This document shows positions 1 through 5,834 of a stretch of DNA of 9,867 nucleotides, one piece after another. Below the pieces are notes generated by a model. It did no database searches. It was given only the letters and a program-made list of their open reading frames with translations, and was not told the DNA's origin. Positions within the stretch are counted from its first letter, which is position 1, and the number at the start of each line of letters is the position of its first letter. A program made the translations under genes and the position numbers. Source of the stretch: Candidatus Eiseniibacteriota bacterium (GTDB lineage: Bacteria > Eisenbacteria > RBG-16-71-46 > JAGVPR01); contig JAGVPR010000083.1 of the NCBI GenBank assembly GCA_020052115.1, positions 1 to 9,867 of the forward strand, given 5' to 3'.

Positions 1-2
1 AA

Positions 3-31
3 GCTCGCGACGGCAAGAAGTGCCAGCGAGC
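3..31 (-). terminator. possible terminator hairpin after the CPBP protease gene
   Basis: Outer arms GCTCGC (3-8) and GCGAGC (26-31) are perfect complements. Inside them GGCA (12-15) pairs with TGCC (21-24) around a 5-base loop, with a small asymmetric internal loop (9-11 against 25). It lies about 30 bases beyond the stop of the protease gene. On the minus strand the hairpin is followed by TT and then the window ends, so a U-tract can be neither confirmed nor excluded. Apart from this hairpin, bases 1-61 show nothing recognisable. Confidence 0.35.
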
Positions 32-61
32 GTCGCACCGCACCCCGCGCCGCAGCACCTC

Positions 62-1048
62 TCATCGGAGGATCTCCGGCTTCTCGCGCCGGCTCCGGCC
101 GGCGCGGGTGACCCACGCGATCAGCACGAGGAGCGCCGCCGAGCAGACGAGGCTGCCTTCGGGACCGAACCGGCCCCCGGAGAAGATGGAGGGTTCGCCT
201 CCGCGCTCGATCACGACCGTGCCCTGCACCGGCACACCGCTCACGGGAAGCGAGAGGACGAATCCCAGCACGAAGTTCCAGGTGAAGTGGAAGCCGATCG
301 GGTACCAGAGCGATCCGTCGCGAAGCGTCACGAGCGCCAGATAGGCGCCGACGAGGAAGACGTTCAGAAGGGCCAGCGGTTCCACTCCGGGGTTCGCCGC
401 ATGAAGAACCGCGAAGATCAACGCCGAGATGACGGCCGCCGTCCTCTCGCTGACATCCAGAAGGAGGTTTCGCAGCACGTAGCCGCGCACCACGAATTCC
501 TCCGTGAAACCCACCGCCGCGAAGAGCGCCACGTACCAGAGGAGCCGCAGCGCGAAGGAGGCGGCCGGCTCGTGCGTGATCGCGATCCCGGGCGCCGTTG
601 CAAAGACCGCCGCCGAGATCACGGCCATCACGAGTGTGGCGTGGAGCGCGCCCGTCGCCGCCCGCCGGACCCAGCCGGTGTGCCGCGCGAGACCGAGGCT
701 CTCGACGCTGGCGTGATCGAGGAAGCGGCGGAAGAAGATGACCAGCCCGACGGTCAGGGGCTCGAGCACGAGGAGCAGGGCCACCAGATGGCTCTCTTCG
801 AAATGCGCGAGCGATGAAGGATCCTCGAGGAGGCCCGGCTCGGCGGCCAGCCGGATAGCGAGGTACGCCACGCCGACGAGAAGGTTCAGCCCGAGAAACG
901 TCAGCAGGAAAAGCCCGACACGCTGCCAGCCGCGTGGTCGCCCCGACGGCGACTCCGGGGCGATCCACGCAGTGCTCGGTTGGCCAGGATGTTGTTCCAA
1001 GTCGGGGATCCCATCACCTCCGGCAGACGTCGGCGCGGCCGATCCCAT
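62..1048 (-). CDS. CPBP (CAAX/Rce1-like) family intramembrane glutamic protease
   Basis: A 328-residue multi-pass inner-membrane protein. The three signatures of the CPBP (Abi/CAAX protease) family are present in order: EEFVVRG with E183, E184 and R188 (EExxxR); FAVLH with H216 (FxxxH); and HFTWN with H254 and N258 (HxxxN). Family members cleave peptides within the membrane. Eukaryotic Rce1 processes prenylated CAAX proteins, while bacterial homologues are linked to bacteriocin self-immunity, peptide maturation or membrane-anchored regulation, so the substrate here is unknown. About 40 polar, Pro/Gly-rich residues precede the first membrane segment (about 44-66). Further hydrophobic segments lie near 88-105, 133-153, 164-180, 202-218, 225-241, 248-268 and 299-315, and the tail is basic. 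I chose the ATG at 1046-1048. A GTG 22 codons upstream has no ribosome site and falls inside the predicted -35 box. The gene is separated from its upstream neighbour by a strong hairpin, so it is probably monocistronic. The family call is firm; the role is not. Confidence 0.93.
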   Translation of the reverse strand: MGSAAPTSAGGDGIPDLEQHPGQPSTAWIAPESPSGRPRGWQRVGLFLLTFLGLNLLVGVAYLAIRLAAEPGLLEDPSSLAHFEESHLVALLLVLEPLTVGLVIFFRRFLDHASVESLGLARHTGWVRRAATGALHATLVMAVISAAVFATAPGIAITHEPAASFALRLLWYVALFAAVGFTEEFVVRGYVLRNLLLDVSERTAAVISALIFAVLHAANPGVEPLALLNVFLVGAYLALVTLRDGSLWYPIGFHFTWNFVLGFVLSLPVSGVPVQGTVVIERGGEPSIFSGGRFGPEGSLVCSAALLVLIAWVTRAGRSRREKPEILR

Positions 1049-1054
1049 AGAACC

Positions 1055-1080
1055 GCCCTTCGTCCGCTTGGCCGAAGGGC
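1055..1080 (-). promoter_or_regulatory. leader hairpin covering the Shine-Dalgarno of the CPBP gene
   Basis: In the minus-strand transcript GCCCUUCG (1080-1073) pairs perfectly with CGAAGGGC (1062-1055). The 10-base loop can add two more GC pairs behind a G-A mismatch. The only Shine-Dalgarno-like string before the ATG at 1048, AAGGG (1060-1056), lies entirely in the 3' arm. The stem ends six bases before the ATG. If transcription starts near 1083, the hairpin is almost at the 5' end of the message, where it could block ribosome loading or protect the transcript. The structure is seen in the sequence; a regulatory role is inferred. Confidence 0.5.
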
Positions 1081-1089
1081 TGCTTATCG

Positions 1090-1119
1090 AGTATGGCGGG
1101 GCCCACGACGACACGTCAA
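1090..1119 (-). promoter_or_regulatory. sigma70-like promoter for the CPBP gene
   Basis: On the minus strand TTGACG (1119-1114; 5 of 6 to consensus) is followed after 18 bases by CATACT (1095-1090; 4 of 6). Transcription would start near 1083, giving a leader of about 35 bases that consists mostly of the RBS-burying hairpin. The position also argues against the upstream GTG start at 1114-1112. This is a consensus match by eye in GC-rich DNA. Confidence 0.4.
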
Positions 1120-1288
1120 ATCAAACGCCGAGAGGTTCGCTGGGGACCAGAGAACCCCAACCTCGCGCAGTTGAAAAACCTCTGCGGTGAGACCGCTGTC
1201 CTCTGAGGGACGCTGTGTTGGCCCGCGTGTTGTGGATCGCATCCTGGCCCGCTCCGTCCTCCTTCGGCACGCTCACCGGCCGAGCACG

Positions 1289-1318
1289 CTGGTGGCCACC
1301 CCGAAGGGTGGCCACCAG
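1289..1318 (-). terminator. perfect 13-bp hairpin with UUCG loop after the giant secreted-protein gene
   Basis: CTGGTGGCCACCC (1289-1301) and GGGTGGCCACCAG (1306-1318) are exact reverse complements around four bases. In the minus-strand RNA the loop reads UUCG closed by a C-G pair, the unusually stable cUUCGg tetraloop. It starts 36 bases past the stop codon of the large gene. No U-run follows on either strand, so it is not a textbook intrinsic terminator. It may act as a U-less terminator, as an RNA 3'-end stabiliser, or together with Rho. Confidence 0.65.
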
Positions 1319-1354
1319 GAGAAAATCAATGCCTTGACTCAGGGTCGTTCCATA

Positions 1355-4300
1355 TCAGCGCAGAACCACGACCCGACCGCTCTTCTGGTGCCGCCCGGCG
1401 ACGAGCTTGTAGAAGTAGACGCCGCCAGGGGCGACTCTGCCGCCGTCATCTCGACCGTCCCAGACCAGCTGATGATACCCGGCAGGCAACTGCGTCGTCA
1501 GGACGCGCCGTATCTCACGGCCGGATAGGTCGAAGATCCTCAGAGTGACCTCGGTCGGTTTCGGAAGCCCGATGTCGACGATCGTCGTAGCGGATGTCGG
1601 ATTCGGTCGAGCCGGCGTGGCAAAGAACGCCGCGGGGATTCTCTGGTCCGGCTTCTTGCTCGCACTCACCACAGGGCGATACCACCCTCGAGACAGGAAG
1701 ACGAAGTCGCGTTTCTTCTGCTCGACGACTGGCGGTAGTCGGAAGAGCAGATCGACTCTTTCGCCCAGTACGAGCTGCACACCGGCGCCATCGTCCAGAG
1801 TGAGTGCTCCCACGACGTCTCCGGCCTGCGAATGAGCTGCCTCATGGGGACCAACACGAGTCAGCGTGGTGCTCCCCGTCACTGCCGGAATCAGCGAGAC
1901 CGCGTCGAGATCAACCCGCCCCGACCAGACCAGCCGCAACAGCCGCGCCGGCCTCCCTCCCTCCACGAAACGCGCCCGGTCAATCACCGAGGTCTCTTGC
2001 GTATCCCGCGGCCGACATTTCCCGACGGGCAGCCAGCGGTGCCGAGCGGCGGAGAACATCTCGATACTGATTCCCGGCTCGTTTCCAGCTATCTCCTCTG
2101 TCTGAGCCATCTTGCCTTCTTCGGGCGGCTTATAGGAGTCCATGCCGATCCCGCCCTCCTCGCCCGTCTCCTCCTTGCCGGCGAGATTTGGAAGCGTGAC
2201 GTAAATTGTGTCTCCCGCGGCGCCGTGGAAGACCTCACCATCGCTTCGCCGCAGGAGGAGTCCGATGCTCTCACCTGTCACCGTCAGGGCGGAGTCCACC
2301 CCAACGGGCGTTCCAGCGATGAAAGGCCGGCCTTCCTGCGTGACCGCCAGGCGCGTTCCAAGGGGATGGTCGACGACGGCGACGGCTGCCTGATCCACCC
2401 AGGATGTCTCGGCCTCGGATTCCACAACTTGAAGCCGCAGGTTCCCTCCGGTGGTGTCAGGAAGCCACGGTAGATGCAGAGCATCGAGGCGCTCGGTGCT
2501 CTCAGGCGGTCCCCCGAGGGAGAGCAGCGAGTTTAGAGGCCGGTACGATTCGCCGGTCCAGCCGAGCAGCGTCGGGCAGCTCGGAGGCGGGACAAAGATC
2601 TCAAAGGTGCCGTCACTCAAGGCCTCCGTGACCCGCCCGTCGAGTGCGTACAGCTTGACCTTCAGCTGGCACCACCAGTACGTCTGCGACGGGTTTGGTT
2701 CCCAGAAGTAGTACCAATGCCCGATGTCAATGTCCGGCCCTTCATTCTGGCCTGGCTGGCTGCCGATAAGCTGCCACGACTCCCATTCGCCATTCGCAGT
2801 GGCCTTCTTGTGGAACCACACCTCCACGTAGTCGATGGCGGCAACGGCGGCGCTGTAGTCGCTGGTGATCGCCCCACTACACTCTGATGACGGCTCGGTG
2901 TTGCTCAAGCAAATCTGCTCCACCTGGTCCGCGTAAGCCGTCCATTCGATTGTCTCCCCATATCCCGCGACGATGATGGCTCCATCATATGGAAAGACGA
3001 CGCTCACGATCACGTCGGAGGAATGGTCACCGTGCCAGCAGTGGATCATCGGCCCCGGAGGCGCGGGGGGTTCGCCTTCACCCATGGGAACGTAGCTGTA
3101 CGGACTCGTCTCTTCCTGAGCGATGCTGACGTTGCAGTCGACGTCTTCATCATCATCCGTATCTACGACAATCCACGGATGAAAGCTGGAGACCTCTTCA
3201 TCCACCAGGAAGTCGAACACGATCGGCCCGGCTCCGCCAAAGCGGGCCGCTTGCAGTGTAGCGGAACCGCCAGCGTCCGTCGTGCCGGATGCGACGACAT
3301 CCGAGCCGCACGGGAGAACTGCATCAGGATCGTAGTCCTCGGCTACCACGCTGACATCCACCTCTGCCGCTTGACCCCGGAATTCGAATCGAGCCGTGGA
3401 GGCATCACCGGCAGGGCAGGCAGAGAGATTCCATGGCGTGGCCAGGAACGATGCCGCGTGATTGAGATGGGCGTAGAAGGCAAGGGTATCGCCCGGCGTC
3501 TGATCACTCCACTCGCAGCTGCCGTTGAAATCGAGATCCCGGCACTTGGGCGTCGTGCAAGGGCTCGCGTTTCGAAATGCCGTCAGATCGTCGGCATCGA
3601 CATCATCGTCGCCGTCGACATCGGGGCTGCGCAGCGTGCGCTCGAGAGAGTGCACCACCTCGTCCTCGACATAGACCTCGAATCGGATGGGCTCTGTGTT
3701 GGTCGGGCTGCAACCGCTGATGCCTTCCGCGTGGATCGTGGTGACACCGTTCGGCCACGTAGGATGCTCTGCCTCCACCCGGCTGGCTCCCGTGAAATGA
3801 GCCCAGTCCTCGGTCTCGGAGCCCACTTTCAGATACACGTCTTCAGCGGGCACGTCCCCCCTTGGTTTCCCGAACCTATCGTAGACCTGGACCAGCACAT
3901 CGATGGCTCCCCCGTCCCCTGCGGGGCAAACAAGGAGGTTGGCCGGTCCGCTCTCGGTGGCCTTCGTGACGCACTCCTCGGAATGGACGACCCAGGAGAG
4001 CTCGTAGCGCGTATGGTAGCGGCCATTGACTGCACTGAGCTCCTCATCCGTAGAGACAGAATCCTCGACGACCGAGACCACGGCGACGACTGATTTCGTT
4101 GTCGCGCCGAATCCTTCGACAGTGATGATGTTCCGCCTCCCATCGGACGAGGTCTTACCCCACCCGGCCTTGACGACCGCTCCCGGCTTTGCATAGAGGG
4201 ATCCCTTGTCATCGTACTCGATCTCGTCGAAGAACACCCTTGCCCCTCGTGGGACGTCCTCGACGACCTCAAGTTCGAGGTCGAGAGTCAAGCCGGCCGC

Positions 4301-5740
4301 GCCGTCAACTCCCTCTCCGGCCTCGAACACGTAGTAGCTGGATCCCCAAACCGGTGTCGCCACGAAGTCGCACGTTTGATCCACCGGCGATCTCAGAACC
4401 CAGGATTCTCGCGCTTCGGGATCATCTCGGTCCGGTAGGAATCGGACCGTACAGATTGACGCCTCGTCTACAACGATCGTCGGGGGCACATAGACCGCGT
4501 CCGGTCCATCGGACAGGTGGTTCTTGAAGAGGCCACAGTAGTCGACGGGGCTGACATTGCTCGGAGAAATCGGAAACGCAAGGGTGTCCAGTGACACGCC
4601 CTGGGAGCTAGCGTCGGGGTCCATCCAGCGAGCCATCGCATGTCTGCGGAAGATCCTTGCAAGCCGACCGTCGCCTACCAATGCAGAGCTTGGAAGCGAG
4701 GGAATGGCGTTCCAGTTACCATTCTCAAGGGTCCTCGCGAGGGTCCACATGGTCATGCGACCGATGTCCGGCGATGGACCGTCGGCGCGCACCCACTGGT
4801 AGAAGAGATCGTCCTCGGGGGCGTCTGGATCCGGCCCAGGGAACCTTTCAAGTAGCCAGCGATTCCAAAGGGCCGTCAGGGGGTGTGAGTCGCCCCTCAT
4901 CTTCCAGTCACCGCAGGACAATGAATCACCGACCTGATTCTTCAAGAGCAGGCTGACATCGTAGATTTCGTTGCGGTTCAGTATGGATGCCGAATTCCCA
5001 GACAAGTAGGTCGCAAACGGAGGGATCTTCTCCGGATCGCCGGTCGTATGTCGCGAGGCTAGGAGTTTGTGCGTGAACTCGTGCATGTAATACATGGCAT
5101 ATCGCAAAGGGTCCAGGCCGATGAGGTCGGTTCCCTTGGCGGGACATGATACCTCATTCGCTGTCGAGTTGTTCTGGCCTGGCGGGAACTGAGACGTGCC
5201 GTCTTCTTCGATGCTGTAGATGGGCGAGCCGTTTAGGCAAAACATCGAACCAGACGGGGTCGAGTCCGGAACCTGCCGCAGATAGATATCGACGTGATTG
5301 TCGTGACTGGCGGAATCCTCCGGGAGCGGGAATAGTTCGAAGAAGTTGGGCAGGAATGCTGAACTCCCATACAAGCTGCCTTGGGCGCCAAAGTAGTTGA
5401 AGACGAGCTGGAGGTCGTACCAGGGCTTCCCGGCGAAATTCGCACCCTCGATGTCATCCATGGCCGCCACGATTGCGCCGATCTTCGACTCGTTGTTCGA
5501 AGTGTGCGGGATGTCATCCTGGACATGGAAATCGAGGTCCCTGTTCACTCGGCCAAACAGGCCTCCGAAATCATAGGACCAGCAAAGGACCGTACTCGGG
5601 GGCTCCGAGACTGTCGTGCACGAGTCTAGAGAGATCTCGCTGAAGTCAGAAGCCCCAACGTCCGGGACTCCCTTCGTGTTGCAGACCAGCAGGGCAATCA
5701 GTGCCCCTAGGGCAATCATCCACGGGAACACGCGCGCCAT
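1355..5740 (-). CDS. giant secreted multidomain protein: zincin-like N-terminus, Ig/dockerin-like units, type IX/FlgD-like C-terminal domain
   Basis: This 1461-residue protein has an export signal (hydrophobic residues about 6-20; the Cys at 20 lacks a good lipobox because Val precedes it). Residues about 60-280 look like a metallopeptidase: MHEFTH holds HExxH at H220, E221 and H224, with H231 and an NExxD (257-261) downstream. The third ligand spacing fits no classic clan exactly, so activity is unproven. Two Ig-like units each begin with CPAGD (605-609, 775-779) and run into Asp-rich loops. The first loop, 707-719, is a good dockerin/EF-hand type calcium loop (DxDGDDDVDxxDL). A further Ig-like stretch spans about 910-1050. 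A long module (about 1055-1350) has no name I know. Residues 1375-1461 (RPNPTSATT, RIFDLSGREI, GVYFYKL) form a FlgD-like/type IX sorting domain, which implies outer-membrane secretion or surface anchoring. The ATG at 5738-5740 has AAGGGAG eight bases upstream. A GTG six codons earlier lies upstream of that site and has none of its own. The gap to the upstream propeller gene is 94 bases. Family-level function is unknown. Confidence 0.9.
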   Translation of the reverse strand: MARVFPWMIALGALIALLVCNTKGVPDVGASDFSEISLDSCTTVSEPPSTVLCWSYDFGGLFGRVNRDLDFHVQDDIPHTSNNESKIGAIVAAMDDIEGANFAGKPWYDLQLVFNYFGAQGSLYGSSAFLPNFFELFPLPEDSASHDNHVDIYLRQVPDSTPSGSMFCLNGSPIYSIEEDGTSQFPPGQNNSTANEVSCPAKGTDLIGLDPLRYAMYYMHEFTHKLLASRHTTGDPEKIPPFATYLSGNSASILNRNEIYDVSLLLKNQVGDSLSCGDWKMRGDSHPLTALWNRWLLERFPGPDPDAPEDDLFYQWVRADGPSPDIGRMTMWTLARTLENGNWNAIPSLPSSALVGDGRLARIFRRHAMARWMDPDASSQGVSLDTLAFPISPSNVSPVDYCGLFKNHLSDGPDAVYVPPTIVVDEASICTVRFLPDRDDPEARESWVLRSPVDQTCDFVATPVWGSSYYVFEAGEGVDGAAGLTLDLELEVVEDVPRGARVFFDEIEYDDKGSLYAKPGAVVKAGWGKTSSDGRRNIITVEGFGATTKSVVAVVSVVEDSVSTDEELSAVNGRYHTRYELSWVVHSEECVTKATESGPANLLVCPAGDGGAIDVLVQVYDRFGKPRGDVPAEDVYLKVGSETEDWAHFTGASRVEAEHPTWPNGVTTIHAEGISGCSPTNTEPIRFEVYVEDEVVHSLERTLRSPDVDGDDDVDADDLTAFRNASPCTTPKCRDLDFNGSCEWSDQTPGDTLAFYAHLNHAASFLATPWNLSACPAGDASTARFEFRGQAAEVDVSVVAEDYDPDAVLPCGSDVVASGTTDAGGSATLQAARFGGAGPIVFDFLVDEEVSSFHPWIVVDTDDDEDVDCNVSIAQEETSPYSYVPMGEGEPPAPPGPMIHCWHGDHSSDVIVSVVFPYDGAIIVAGYGETIEWTAYADQVEQICLSNTEPSSECSGAITSDYSAAVAAIDYVEVWFHKKATANGEWESWQLIGSQPGQNEGPDIDIGHWYYFWEPNPSQTYWWCQLKVKLYALDGRVTEALSDGTFEIFVPPPSCPTLLGWTGESYRPLNSLLSLGGPPESTERLDALHLPWLPDTTGGNLRLQVVESEAETSWVDQAAVAVVDHPLGTRLAVTQEGRPFIAGTPVGVDSALTVTGESIGLLLRRSDGEVFHGAAGDTIYVTLPNLAGKEETGEEGGIGMDSYKPPEEGKMAQTEEIAGNEPGISIEMFSAARHRWLPVGKCRPRDTQETSVIDRARFVEGGRPARLLRLVWSGRVDLDAVSLIPAVTGSTTLTRVGPHEAAHSQAGDVVGALTLDDGAGVQLVLGERVDLLFRLPPVVEQKKRDFVFLSRGWYRPVVSASKKPDQRIPAAFFATPARPNPTSATTIVDIGLPKPTEVTLRIFDLSGREIRRVLTTQLPAGYHQLVWDGRDDGGRVAPGGVYFYKLVAGRHQKSGRVVVLR
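3131..3928 (-). repeat. two diverged Ig-like units with Asp-rich/dockerin-like calcium loops in the giant protein
   Basis: Within the large gene the pattern 'CPAGD, then a beta-rich stretch, then PIRFEVYVEDEVV or PIVFDFLVDEEV, then an Asp-rich loop' occurs twice, at about residues 605-718 and 775-870. The first copy ends in a convincing dockerin-type loop, followed by a weaker second loop (DLDFNGSCEWSD). The second copy ends in TDDDEDVDCN. The repeat is visible only at the protein level. The likely role is calcium-stabilised spacing or adhesion in a secreted protein; cohesin binding is not implied by one degenerate loop pair. Confidence 0.6.
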
Positions 5741-5748
5741 TATTGGCT

Positions 5749-5755
5749 CTCCCTT
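5749..5755 (-). promoter_or_regulatory. ribosome binding site fixing the start of the giant gene
   Basis: AAGGGAG on the minus strand lies eight bases before the ATG at 5740-5738. It sits just downstream of the alternative GTG (5758-5756), so it can serve only the ATG. The 94-base gap between the two secreted-protein genes holds no hairpin of note. It also holds no convincing -35/-10 pair: TTGCCT is present without a matching -10 at proper spacing. This favours read-through from the propeller gene. Confidence 0.7.
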
Positions 5756-5834
5756 CACGGGCTATCCCAATTCACACTCGGGGCGGGAGGCAAATCATTC
5801 CGGGAGCGCTTAGCTGCGAGGTGTAGATGAGGCT

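Noticed and set aside
20..817. Plus-strand open frame of 265 codons
   Set aside because: It is antisense to the CPBP protease, very rich in Arg, Glu, His and Pro, without domain features.
1084..1242. Small minus-strand frame of 52 codons upstream of the CPBP gene with AAGGAGGA at 1264-1257
   Set aside because: The Shine-Dalgarno match is strong, but it lies 14 bases from the ATG at 1242, which is too far. The peptide shows no features and the frame runs through the predicted -35/-10. It could be a leader peptide if conserved in relatives.
3023..4093. Plus-strand open frame of 356 codons
   Set aside because: It is antisense to the giant gene, with no ribosome site and no recognisable domain. 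The minus-strand product over the same bases has clear Ig and dockerin-like motifs. Long antisense frames are expected in GC-rich coding DNA.
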